Shown: positions 26,575 through 35,362 of the stretch, piece by piece
Numbering within the stretch: the first letter of the stretch is position 1
Layout: every line of letters begins with the position of its first letter
Assembly (NCBI RefSeq): GCF_001650345.1
Contig: NZ_LVHF01000028.1
Span: 186,001-250,000 of the forward strand
Length of the DNA: 64,000 nucleotides
Reading direction: 5' to 3'
DNA from: Photobacterium jeanii
Lineage (GTDB): Bacteria; Pseudomonadota; Gammaproteobacteria; Enterobacterales; Vibrionaceae
Notes under the pieces: model-generated
The model's database searches: none
The model's input: only the letters and a program-made list of their open reading frames with translations
Told to the model about the DNA's origin: nothing
Made by a program: the position numbers and the translations under genes

Positions 26575-28041
26575 ATGAGTGAACAGCAAGCGAAGTTTGT
26601 AACTGGGTCGCCGATGCGGCATATCGCCGTGATGTCGGGAACCGGGGCAATAGGATTAATGGCCCTGTTTTTGGTCGACCTTGTCGATATGCTGTTTATC
26701 AGTATGTTGGGCGAAGTTGAACTTGCAGCTGCAATTGGCTTTGCTGGTACATTGGTTTTTTTCTCTACTTCCGCCTCTATTGGTACCTCGATTGCAATGG
26801 GGGCTTTAGTCTCACGTGCACTAGGGGCTAAGCAACGCGAACAAGCGCGTAGTATTACCGTTAATGTCATGATTTTCGCTTTTTTGATCAGCTGTGTGCT
26901 GGTGACATTAATGATGTGGCAGTTACCTTTACTGCTTGATTTGATTGGCGCAAAAGGAGAAGTAGCGAAAGCCGCGACCTCTTATTTGGTGATTTTGCTA
27001 CCAAGTGCGCCAATGATTGCGATTTCGATGGCTGCGGGGGCGGCATTGCGTGGTGTGGGTGATGCACGGCGCTCCATGATTGCGACCCTTATTGGTGGTG
27101 GTGTCAATGCCGTGCTGGATCCTATTTTCATCTTTGGCTTTTCTCTGGGTATTGAAGGTGCAGCCATTGCGTCGGTATTTGCTCGGTTGTCGGTGCTGGT
27201 GTTCTCACTGTATGCCATCATTGTTAAGCATAATCTAGTCACTCGCCCAGATTTTAGTTCGTTTAAAGCATCGCTAGCGGGCGTATCAGCCATTGCTTTT
27301 CCTGCCATTTTAACCAATACCGCCACCCCAATCGGTAACGCATTTGTCACCAGTCATATCGCTCAGTTTGGTGAGAGCTTTGTCGCGGGTTATGCGGTGA
27401 TCGGTCGTATCATGCCTGTGAGCTTTGCGTTGGTCTTTTCATTATCGGGCGCTGTGGGGCCAATCATTGGCCAGAACTTTGGTGCTGAGCGTTGGGATCG
27501 GATCAACCGTACCTTGAAAGATGCATTGCTCTTTACTTCGGTTTACTGCGTGCTGGTTTCTATCGTGCTGTGGTTACTGCAAGATCATTTGATTAGCTTG
27601 TTCAGCCTGCAAGGGGATTCGGCATCGATGATTGTCGTGTTCTGTAGCTTTGTTGCCGTGACCTTTATCTTTAATGGCGCTTTGTTTGTTGCCAACGCAG
27701 CCTTTAATAATCTCAACCGTCCAACTTGGTCGACAGCTTTGAATATGGGTAAGGCGACCTTAGGGACGATTCCATTCGTTTATGTGGGTGGCCAATTAGC
27801 TGGTGCTGGTGGTGTGTTGATAGGTCAAGCCGTGGGCTCGATAGTATTTGGTGTACTGGGCTTTGTATTAGTGCTACGTCTGGTGAACAACATGTCTTGC
27901 GAGCACGAGAAAAAACAGCAAGAAGTGGAAGTATTGGAGCCCAATGTTCCAATGACACCATTTTGTTCATCTCGTACTTACATGGGACAAGAAGACGTAT
28001 TGGAAGAGTCGCTGACCAGTGAACAACAACCAGCGAAGTAA
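26575..28041 (+). CDS. MATE-family multidrug/Na+ antiporter
   Basis: This is an inner-membrane exporter of the MATE family (DinF/NorM-like), using a Na+ or H+ gradient to extrude cationic drugs or metabolites. The ATG at 26575, preceded by GGAGAGGAAAAGG, gives 488 residues. A longer frame from 26539 would overlap the terminator. Twelve membrane segments are arranged as two MatE halves (about 15-180 and 240-450), with a polar C-terminal tail of about 45 residues. The substrate is not predictable from sequence. Confidence 0.9.
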   Translation: MSEQQAKFVTGSPMRHIAVMSGTGAIGLMALFLVDLVDMLFISMLGEVELAAAIGFAGTLVFFSTSASIGTSIAMGALVSRALGAKQREQARSITVNVMIFAFLISCVLVTLMMWQLPLLLDLIGAKGEVAKAATSYLVILLPSAPMIAISMAAGAALRGVGDARRSMIATLIGGGVNAVLDPIFIFGFSLGIEGAAIASVFARLSVLVFSLYAIIVKHNLVTRPDFSSFKASLAGVSAIAFPAILTNTATPIGNAFVTSHIAQFGESFVAGYAVIGRIMPVSFALVFSLSGAVGPIIGQNFGAERWDRINRTLKDALLFTSVYCVLVSIVLWLLQDHLISLFSLQGDSASMIVVFCSFVAVTFIFNGALFVANAAFNNLNRPTWSTALNMGKATLGTIPFVYVGGQLAGAGGVLIGQAVGSIVFGVLGFVLVLRLVNNMSCEHEKKQQEVEVLEPNVPMTPFCSSRTYMGQEDVLEESLTSEQQPAK

Positions 28042-28506
28042 CGCTTTATTCCTGAGTGAATAATGCTTCTCGATAAAGACCTAGCTTGGCTAGGTCTTTT
28101 GTTATCTGCAATGTTAAAAATGAGTTTACGCTCAGGCTTTCAGTCACTAGGTTTGATTTGTATAACAAATCAAAAGAGAAAAGGTGATATTAGTCACGCT
28201 ATCGAAATATTTGTGATCTAAGTTACTATTTCTTACTCTCTCATCGCACTAAAAGTATTAATCAAGCCTGTTTACTCTGTAAAAGTGTGATGAAAAAAAT
28301 CTTCTATTTCACAGGTTTATTGATCTAATCCGGTGTAAATGCTGAAGTATCATCGCAATATATTCCTTACTACTAAAGTATTAACTTGCTTGGTTTGATG
28401 TCACAGGATATCAAGCTGAGAAATTGCAAACTTGGCCTCTAAGTCACTGTTTGTTTTTCCTGTTTGCAGCACACATTAGTTTTTTGTTTTAAGGGAATAA
28501 TCAAAT
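28042..28506 (+). promoter_or_regulatory. DASS transporter upstream region with CRP-like site
   Basis: A terminator for the MATE gene lies at 28075-28101. At 28209-28230 a 22-base site matches the E. coli CRP consensus AAATGTGATCTAGATCACATTT at 15 positions by hand count, including TGTGATCTA; its right half is weak. It lies about 280 bases before the start codon, so a long leader or a second promoter is implied. The rest is AT-rich and shows no gene. Confidence 0.4.
28075..28101 (+). terminator. Rho-independent terminator after the MATE gene
   Basis: AAAGACCTAGC and GCTAGGTCTTT form an 11-base-pair stem over a three-base loop, ending in a short T run. Confidence 0.8.
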
Positions 28507-29922
28507 ATGCCTCAATATTTTCGCTACCTGATCCCCATCTTGATCCCTGTGGTTATTTTATTGCTACCAGCATCGGCGTTTCCGGTTGAAGGGCTAACCA
28601 TTATTCAGCAACGTGTGATTGCTATCTTCTTACTGGCAGCTTTGTGCTGGGTGCTTGAGCCGATCCCAATCTACGCTACTTCTGTGGTGATCATTGTGCT
28701 CGAATTGTTGTTACTGTCGGATAAGGGCTTGTACTTGTTCCGTTTAGATCACGGTCAGGCGCATTTCGGTGAGTTGTTATCCTACAGTGACATCATGGCA
28801 ACCTTTGCTAGCCCAATTATTATGCTGTTCTTGGGGGGCTTCTTTTTGGCAATGGCGGCGACTAAATACCGCTTGGACGTCAACTTAGCGCGGGTGCTAC
28901 TCAAGCCATTTGGTACCCAGCCTAAATACGTAATGTTCGGGTTAATGCTGATCACTGCAGTGTTCTCTATGTTTATGTCGAACACGGCGACTACAGCCAT
29001 GATGTTATCTATCTTGGCACCAGTGATTGCTCTGTTTGGCGATCGCGACCCAGGTAAAATTGCCTTCGCGTTGTGTATTCCGGTGGCAGCCAATATTGGT
29101 GGTATTGGTACCCCAATCGGTACCCCACCGAATGCGATTGCCCTTAAATACTTAACGGGCGAGAACCTGATTACCTTTGGTGAGTGGATGATGTTCGGGG
29201 TGCCGTTTGTCGCGATCTTACTGATGTTTGCTTGGGTACTGATCAACCTTTTATACCCAGCAAAGCAAGAGAAAATCGAGCTAACTATTAAGGGTAAATT
29301 CCTTAAAACACCAAAAGCGATCACGGTTTATATTACTTTTGCCCTAACCATTATTCTGTGGTTGATGGGTTCAACTCACGGTATGAACTCGTACACAGTC
29401 GCTCTGATCCCAGTCGCCGTTTTCTCACTTACTGGCATTATCAATAAAGAAGATCTGAAAAAGATTTCGTGGGATGTGTTGTGGTTAGTATCGGGTGGTA
29501 TTGCGCTTGGCTTGGCGTTGGATCAAACCGGTTTGGCGCGTTTGTTAGTTCACAGTATTCCATTCGATAGCTACTCACCGTACGTGGTGTTGGTGGGCTC
29601 GGCGATCTTGTGTTTGACGATGGCAAACTTCATGTCTCATACCGCGACTGCCAACTTACTAATGCCAATTATGGCGGCATTGGGGACTTCGATGGCGAGC
29701 CTAGTGCCACTGGGCGGTGAAATTACGCTGATTCTGGTTGTAACGTTTGCAGCATCGCTGGGCATGTCACTACCAATCAGTACGCCACCAAATGCGTTGG
29801 CACATGCAACAGGGCATGTTCAGAGTAACCAGATGGCGCGTGTTGGCGTGATTATTGGTGTGGTCGGTGTGGTGATGAGCTTTGTTATGATCTGGATCCT
29901 CCACGCAGTGAATTTCATTTAA
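28507..29922 (+). CDS. DASS (SLC13) family sodium/carboxylate symporter
   Basis: This inner-membrane carrier belongs to the divalent anion:Na+ symporter family. Relatives import C4-dicarboxylates, citrate or sulfate. The 471-residue protein has the two family substrate-binding motifs, MSNTATTAMML near residue 159 and MSHTATANLL near residue 378. Each precedes a GTPxxTPPNA-type loop (GTPIGTPPNAIA and LPISTPPNALA). A good ribosome binding site (AAGGGA) precedes the ATG. Only 78 bases separate it from the following sensor kinase, suggesting a transporter-sensor operon. Confidence 0.92.
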   Translation: MPQYFRYLIPILIPVVILLLPASAFPVEGLTIIQQRVIAIFLLAALCWVLEPIPIYATSVVIIVLELLLLSDKGLYLFRLDHGQAHFGELLSYSDIMATFASPIIMLFLGGFFLAMAATKYRLDVNLARVLLKPFGTQPKYVMFGLMLITAVFSMFMSNTATTAMMLSILAPVIALFGDRDPGKIAFALCIPVAANIGGIGTPIGTPPNAIALKYLTGENLITFGEWMMFGVPFVAILLMFAWVLINLLYPAKQEKIELTIKGKFLKTPKAITVYITFALTIILWLMGSTHGMNSYTVALIPVAVFSLTGIINKEDLKKISWDVLWLVSGGIALGLALDQTGLARLLVHSIPFDSYSPYVVLVGSAILCLTMANFMSHTATANLLMPIMAALGTSMASLVPLGGEITLILVVTFAASLGMSLPISTPPNALAHATGHVQSNQMARVGVIIGVVGVVMSFVMIWILHAVNFI

Positions 29923-30000
29923 TCATCTCAACCCTAATTCACAGTTTGGCGTGTAAAAATACGCCAAACTGGGATTGAGTTGTTAGTTCATGGAGTTGAA

Positions 30001-31464
30001 ATGCCATCAGTGAATGAATCACAAAAGCCCCTTGTTGATGATGCTCATGAGCCTATTGAGACTGAGCCATTAAGCCCGTCTGAGTTAATCAAACAGGCAA
30101 ACGCAGAGCCGCCTAAGTTGTTGCCCGTAATGGAGCGTTCGGAAGTCGTACAACGCATCATCAAAGTGTATTTCCAAGATTCCAGCCGTACTAAGTTGGT
30201 AAAAGCAGGTACGCAGATCTTAAAACAAGATGGCTTTAACGATCGGTTGTACTGGGTTAAAAGCGGAGAACTATCAGGGTATTTAAGTAACGATAAAAAA
30301 AGCCTGACAGCCAAGGTATTTAGTGTGGTGCCGGGGATGTTCTTTGGCGTTCACAGTTTCTTTGCGCAAACCAAACAAGCATCAACCACAGTGATAGCCG
30401 AACGCGATAGCGTCCTGACTTGGATAGACCTCGAGACTCCAGCCGTTGATGTCGAAACTTATGGTTCGCTTAGCGAGCAGTTTATGCCAGTCATGATGCA
30501 TGAATTAGCGCAGCGGCAAATGCTCACAGGTCTGCAAGCGATTGAGAAAGAAAAAGCGCTGCAAAAGCTGTATGCCGCAGAACAAATGACGACCTTAGGG
30601 CAATTAGCGGCGGGCATTGCTCATGAGCTTAATAATGCGGTCGGTGTCCTGAGTAGTAAAACGGAAAGCCTCCAAAACGCCATCTGTCATTTCTTAGAAG
30701 AAAACCAACCTGAAGTTTCTCCTTTCCTCGATTTAGGGATTTGTGAAGGTCAGTCTGTTACCTCAGCCCAAGCCCGCAAGCGCGCCAAAGAGTTGCAAGA
30801 AAAACATGTGCTCAGCCGCGATCAAGCTCGTCAGTTAGCACGTGCTTTGCCTCAAGGTCATATTCCCGATTATTGGCTTGCCAATTTAGATCAAGCGCTG
30901 CGTTATTGGGATGTTGGGCGCGATCTCCACGATATGCGCTTAGCCGCCAAACATGCGGCAAGTATCGTAAGGTCGGTTAAGCAATTGGGGGGGAGCGAGC
31001 AAACTAAGCAGCCTGATGTCGATGTCAACGATACCATTCATAAGTCGCTGGCATTGCTGCAAAGTAATTTGAGGCGGGTGAATGTGACATTACGCCCAGC
31101 GGTCATTCCCACAATTACCGCTAGCGCCACTGAGTTAGTACAGGTGTGGGTCAATATCATTAAAAATGCTTGTGATGCCATGGAGCATACCGACGAGCCC
31201 CAAATCGAAATAGTCACCCGATATTCCAAGAACCGTTTGATGATCACCATCAGTAACAACGGCCCCATGATAGACGAAGCCACTCGTCGCAAAATCTTCC
31301 AACCCAACTTCACTACCAAAAAAGGCGGATTGTCGTTTGGTTTGGGGCTCGGGCTATCGATTGTCCAACGCATTATCCATAGTTACGGCGGTACGATTGC
31401 GCTGAAAAGCGATCAGGAAAAAACAAAATTCAGAATCAAACTGCCAATAAATAGCAATTTGTAA
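30001..31464 (+). CDS. Soluble sensor histidine kinase with cNMP-binding-like domain
   Basis: The 487-residue kinase starts at the ATG at 30001, after TGGAG. The TTG seven codons upstream is less likely. It has no membrane helices. A cyclic-nucleotide-binding-like domain (about residues 50-165) has a degenerate phosphate-binding loop (GMFFGVHSFFAQTKQASTTV) without the usual Glu and Arg. A coiled coil leads to the H box GIAHELNNA with His208. An insertion of about 80-100 residues separates the two dimerisation helices. The HATPase has N (NIIKNACDA) and G2 (GLGLGLSIV) motifs. It is a paralogue of the 651-residue kinase at 22145 but lacks the N-terminal receiver. A receiver gene follows nine bases later. 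Confidence 0.87.
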   Translation: MPSVNESQKPLVDDAHEPIETEPLSPSELIKQANAEPPKLLPVMERSEVVQRIIKVYFQDSSRTKLVKAGTQILKQDGFNDRLYWVKSGELSGYLSNDKKSLTAKVFSVVPGMFFGVHSFFAQTKQASTTVIAERDSVLTWIDLETPAVDVETYGSLSEQFMPVMMHELAQRQMLTGLQAIEKEKALQKLYAAEQMTTLGQLAAGIAHELNNAVGVLSSKTESLQNAICHFLEENQPEVSPFLDLGICEGQSVTSAQARKRAKELQEKHVLSRDQARQLARALPQGHIPDYWLANLDQALRYWDVGRDLHDMRLAAKHAASIVRSVKQLGGSEQTKQPDVDVNDTIHKSLALLQSNLRRVNVTLRPAVIPTITASATELVQVWVNIIKNACDAMEHTDEPQIEIVTRYSKNRLMITISNNGPMIDEATRRKIFQPNFTTKKGGLSFGLGLGLSIVQRIIHSYGGTIALKSDQEKTKFRIKLPINSNL

Positions 31465-31473
31465 GGAAGAGTT

Positions 31474-31947
31474 ATGGAAAAACTAAACATCATCTGTGTA
31501 GATGACCAAAGGGAAGTGCTGAGTGCGGTTTTAAAAGATCTCGCACCTTTGAATGATTACTTCCATGTTGAAGACTGTGAATCTGCTGATGAAGCATTAG
31601 AGTTGATGGACGAGCTCGATGCGGAAGGTGAGTTTATTGCTTTGGTGATTTCCGACCACGTGATGCCGGGCAAGACTGGGGTTGAGTTGCTTACTGAAGT
31701 GTCTCAAGATGCCCGTTTTCGTGCCACTAAAAAGGTGTTGCTAACAGGGCAGGCGACCCATCAAGACACAATTGCAGCGATTAATCGCGCACGTATTGAA
31801 AGCTACTTTGAAAAGCCGTGGAAAGCGGATGCTTTGTTGACGACGGCGAGAAGTTTGATCACTGAATATGTGTTCGACATGGGGCTAGATTACCAACCTT
31901 GGACTGAGATTTTGGACAATACTGTCGTATTTCGCCGTTTGAGTTAA
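31474..31947 (+). CDS. Single-domain response regulator (receiver)
   Basis: The 157-residue stand-alone receiver has the full phosphorylation pocket: D10/D11, Asp61 in VISDHVMPGKTG, Thr91 in KVLLTGQ and Lys114 in FEKPW. These occur at exactly the same residue numbers as in the paralogue at 21648. The C-terminal tail (YQPWTEILDNTVVFRRL) also resembles that protein's tail and contains no output domain. It starts nine bases after the kinase and should be its phosphotransfer partner. Confidence 0.88.
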   Translation: MEKLNIICVDDQREVLSAVLKDLAPLNDYFHVEDCESADEALELMDELDAEGEFIALVISDHVMPGKTGVELLTEVSQDARFRATKKVLLTGQATHQDTIAAINRARIESYFEKPWKADALLTTARSLITEYVFDMGLDYQPWTEILDNTVVFRRLS

Positions 31948-32352
31948 GGTGAATCTCTGCGACATTGAAATCTCATCGCCCAAAATGAAAGAAAGCCTGT
32001 CTATATGGCTAGACAGGCTTCGAAGAAAGTCTTCTAAGAAAAAGCAGTGGCATAATATATGACCTGCTTTTTGACTGATTGTTCCCGTGAAGTTGAGAAA
32101 TTTTATAATTTCTTATTTCTGGTTTTAATTCTTATCTTTGCACTTCTCTCCTTACTTTACCTATCTTCATTGACGCGATTTCATTCTTGGGGTCACCAGT
32201 GTTGTTATCGCTTCTTAAGCTTGTGCTTTCCTTTCGCTTTTCCTTGGGGGGGATCACGGGATCTGTGATCCTGACAAAGGGCGAAAAGTGTTTATTACTT
32301 GTTAAAAATTATAATGAGTTGTAAAGTTCAAACATGTGTTTAATACGGGTGA
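31948..32352 (+). promoter_or_regulatory. psrA upstream region
   Basis: The first part holds a strong hairpin (31993-32020). Downstream, a TATAAT at 32310-32315 is a candidate -10 box for psrA, without a good -35. At 32329-32342, CAAAC-ATGT-GTTTA matches the PsrA operator pattern CAAAC-N2-4-GTTTG. This places the site just downstream of the likely transcription start, which would allow autorepression. A 69-codon open frame at 32059 has no good ribosome binding site and I do not call it. Confidence 0.5.
31993..32020 (+). terminator. Strong hairpin after the receiver gene, probable terminator
   Basis: AAGCCTGTCTA and TAGACAGGCTT make a perfect 11-base-pair stem over six bases. No T tract follows on the plus strand, so termination would need Rho or the structure may protect the 3' end. 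Confidence 0.5.
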
Positions 32353-33033
32353 ATGAAAATGGCAGTGAAAGGACAAACAAAAGCGCGAATTCTGGATGCC
32401 GCTGAACTGCTGTTTGCTGAGCATGGTTTTAATGAAACCTCGCTGCGAACGATTACCAGCAAGGCAGGGGTTAACCTAGCGTCAGTGAACTATCACTATG
32501 GCGATAAGAAAACGCTGATCCGTGCGGTACTTGACCGTTATTTAGAACAGTTTGTGCCAGTATTGATTCAAGAGCTGGAAGCTTTATTGTCTCGTGATGA
32601 AATAACCATGGAGGAGGTTTTTCACTGTATCAAACGTCCATTAGTGGAGCTTGATGACTTCCGCCCTTACGGCGCCAGCATTTTTATGTCTTTGATTGGT
32701 CGTGGGTATACCGACGTCCAAGGTCACTTGCGCTGGTTTATCATCAATCGCTATTCCGATGTACTGAATTTGTTTACTAGTGCCGTTTGCCGTGCAAACC
32801 CTTCTTTGGATCCTGAAACCCTGTTTTGGCGACTGCACTTTACCCTTGGCGCCTCGGTATTCACCATGGCCTCAAGTACCGCTTTGCGTCAAATTGCCGA
32901 GAATGACTTTGCTTGTAAAGTCACAACGGCTGATTTGATTGATCGTCTGGTGCCATATTTGGCTGCGGGCGTTGCTGCACCGATAGAACAAAGTTTGTCG
33001 CTAGTATGCGATGAACCAACTGGAACTCTGTAA
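32353..33033 (+). CDS. psrA: TetR-family fatty-acid-responsive regulator PsrA
   Basis: The 226-residue protein has a TetR helix-turn-helix at residues about 10-55 (LDAAELLFAEHGF...SLRTITSKAGVNLASVNYHYGDKKTLI). This is nearly the same as Pseudomonas PsrA. PsrA represses beta-oxidation genes and itself, and is released by long-chain fatty acids or acyl-CoA. The gene lies 52 bases upstream of fadE with no terminator between, so the two form an operon, and a PsrA-like operator lies in front. A second ATG six bases inside (32359) is a possible start. Confidence 0.85.
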   Translation: MKMAVKGQTKARILDAAELLFAEHGFNETSLRTITSKAGVNLASVNYHYGDKKTLIRAVLDRYLEQFVPVLIQELEALLSRDEITMEEVFHCIKRPLVELDDFRPYGASIFMSLIGRGYTDVQGHLRWFIINRYSDVLNLFTSAVCRANPSLDPETLFWRLHFTLGASVFTMASSTALRQIAENDFACKVTTADLIDRLVPYLAAGVAAPIEQSLSLVCDEPTGTL

Positions 33034-33085
33034 TGCTGACCTAGAAATAAAAATAATCGATAGATGAAACAAAAGGACCTGAAAC

Positions 33086-35362
33086 ATGAGCACTTTATCA
33101 AATATGCGACAACGCTATCTTAGTGATCCCGCTTTTAAGATGTTTAAAAAAGTGCTGCCACCACTATCCGAAACTGAGCGTGAAGCGATGGAAGCCGGTA
33201 GTGTCTGGTGGGATGGTGAACTGTTTGGTGGGTCTCCTAACTGGAATACCTTACTGAATTATCCAAAACCTCAGCTCACGGATGAAGAGCAAACATTTAT
33301 CGACACCAAGTTAGAAACTCTACTTGCGATGTTGGATGATTATAAGATCGTACAAGAAGATCGCGATCTGCCACCTGAAGTGTGGGAATACCTCCGTAAA
33401 GAAAAATTCCTTTCACTGATCATCGGTAAAGAATACGGCGGGATGGATTTCTCTGCCTTAGCCAATTCAACCATAGTCACCCGTATTGCAACCCGTAGTT
33501 TGAGTGCGGCTGTGTGTGTCATGGTGCCAAATTCACTTGGTCCCGGTGAGCTGTTGGGGCACTACGGTACTCAAGAGCAAAAAGACTATTGGTTACCACG
33601 CCTAGCAAACGGTGAAGACATTCCGTGCTTTGCCTTAACGGGGCCAGAGGCGGGCTCTGATGCTGGTGGTATCCCAGATCAGGGCGTTGTTTGTTATGGC
33701 GAGTACCAAGGTGAAGAAGTCTTAGGTATTAAGCTGAACTGGGATAAGCGTTATATCACCTTAGCACCTGTTGCGACAGTGCTTGGTTTGGCATTTAAAC
33801 TGCAAGATCCTGACGGCTTAATCGGGGATAAATCGGATTTGGGGATCACTTGTGCCTTGATCCCAACAAGTCACCCAGGTGTTGAAGTTGGTCAGCGTCA
33901 TGACCCGCTCAATATGGCATTCATGAACGGACCGACACGCGGCAAAGATGTGTTCATTCCTATCGAATGGATCATCGGCGGTAAAGAATATGCTGGTCGT
34001 GGTTGGCGTATGCTGGTGGAATGTTTATCGGCTGGTCGTGGTATTTCGTTGCCTGCGCTTGGTACGGCAGTGGGGCATATGACGGCTCGTACAACAGGTG
34101 CTTATGCCTATGTGCGTAAGCAGTTTGGTATGTCGATTGGTAACTTTGAAGGTGTCGCTCAAGCGATGGGGCGTATTGGTGGTTTCACTTATATGTTGGA
34201 AGCATCACGTACCTTAACAACCACTTCATTGGACCAAGGTGAAAAGCCAGGAATTATCACCGCTATTGCTAAATACCACATGACAGAAATGGCGCGAACC
34301 ATCCTGAATGATTCGATGGATATTCATGCTGGTCGAGCGATTCAGTTAGGGCCTAAGAACTATCTTGGTCACCATTACTTTGGGATGCCAGTAGCAATCA
34401 CAGTGGAAGGGGCCAATATTCTAACCCGAAACTTGATGATCTTTGGTCAAGGGGCGACACGCTGTCACCCGTATGTTCTGGCTGAAATGGAAGCAGCAGC
34501 GAATCCTGATGTACAAGAAGGTAGTAAAGCGTTCGATACCTTGCTGAGCAAGCACATTAGCTTTGCCGTTGGTAATGTGGCGAAATCGCTGCTCAATGCC
34601 TTTAGTGGCTCGCGCTTTAATCGAGCACCAGTCAGTGGTGAAACCGCGCCCTATTATCGTCATTTATCACGCATGAGCCGTGCACTCGCCGTAGCCTCGG
34701 ATTTTGCGATGCTAAGTCTTGGTGGTGAGTTAAAACGTCGTGAACTAGTTTCTGCGCGTTTAGGTGATGTACTGAGTCACCTTTATTTGGCGTCTGCGAC
34801 CTTGAAACGTTTTGAAGACGAAGGTCGTCAGCAAACTGATCTGCCAATGGTGCACTACGCACTTCAACATTGTTTACATCAATGTGGCGTCGCGTTTGAT
34901 GAAATCTTCGCTAACTTCCCTCGTAAAGGAGTAGGGCGTTTACTGCGCACCTTGTTATTCCCAATAGGTATTCACTACAAAGCACCAAAAGATGAAATCA
35001 CCGTCAGCATTGCGAAATTGTTGATGAAGCCGGGAGCACATCGTGACCGTCTTACTCATCTTTGCTATATCGGCAATAAAACAGGGGATCCGATTGCGAT
35101 CATGGAGCGTGCCTTTATTGCCTTGCAAGAAGTGAAACCTTTAGATGCTAAGTTAACTCAAGCGGTGAAAGCTGGGGATATTCCTCGTAAAGCTACGTTA
35201 GCTGAGAAGCTTGTTTTAGCGAAAGAGCAAGGTTTATTGAAGGATGCTGAAGTTGAACAGATGGAAAATGCGGATGAGTTACGTCGTATTGCCATTTCGG
35301 TGGATGACTTTAATCCAGAGCGATTTTCGAGCTTAACGCTAGAGCCGGGTAAAGCGGCGTAG
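33086..35362 (+). CDS. fadE: Acyl-CoA dehydrogenase FadE
   Basis: This flavoprotein catalyses the first step of fatty-acid beta-oxidation, converting acyl-CoA to trans-2-enoyl-CoA. The 758-residue protein has the long FadE layout: an acyl-CoA dehydrogenase core (about residues 60-470, with the FALTGPEAGSDAGGIPDQG flavin/substrate loop) and a C-terminal DUF1974 helical domain. E. coli FadE is somewhat longer at the N-terminus. An AAGGA ribosome binding site precedes the ATG. Expression with psrA suggests induction by fatty acids. Confidence 0.93.
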   Translation: MSTLSNMRQRYLSDPAFKMFKKVLPPLSETEREAMEAGSVWWDGELFGGSPNWNTLLNYPKPQLTDEEQTFIDTKLETLLAMLDDYKIVQEDRDLPPEVWEYLRKEKFLSLIIGKEYGGMDFSALANSTIVTRIATRSLSAAVCVMVPNSLGPGELLGHYGTQEQKDYWLPRLANGEDIPCFALTGPEAGSDAGGIPDQGVVCYGEYQGEEVLGIKLNWDKRYITLAPVATVLGLAFKLQDPDGLIGDKSDLGITCALIPTSHPGVEVGQRHDPLNMAFMNGPTRGKDVFIPIEWIIGGKEYAGRGWRMLVECLSAGRGISLPALGTAVGHMTARTTGAYAYVRKQFGMSIGNFEGVAQAMGRIGGFTYMLEASRTLTTTSLDQGEKPGIITAIAKYHMTEMARTILNDSMDIHAGRAIQLGPKNYLGHHYFGMPVAITVEGANILTRNLMIFGQGATRCHPYVLAEMEAAANPDVQEGSKAFDTLLSKHISFAVGNVAKSLLNAFSGSRFNRAPVSGETAPYYRHLSRMSRALAVASDFAMLSLGGELKRRELVSARLGDVLSHLYLASATLKRFEDEGRQQTDLPMVHYALQHCLHQCGVAFDEIFANFPRKGVGRLLRTLLFPIGIHYKAPKDEITVSIAKLLMKPGAHRDRLTHLCYIGNKTGDPIAIMERAFIALQEVKPLDAKLTQAVKAGDIPRKATLAEKLVLAKEQGLLKDAEVEQMENADELRRIAISVDDFNPERFSSLTLEPGKAA

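Noticed and set aside
28782..29324. 180-codon open frame antisense to the DASS transporter
   Set aside because: It mirrors a strongly coding plus-strand gene whose conserved motifs are intact; it is a shadow of its codon bias.
32059..32268. 69-codon hydrophobic open frame between the receiver gene and psrA
   Set aside because: The translation looks like a membrane helix but there is no ribosome binding site, and the composition (Phe/Leu/Cys-rich) is what AT-rich T-tract DNA gives by chance.
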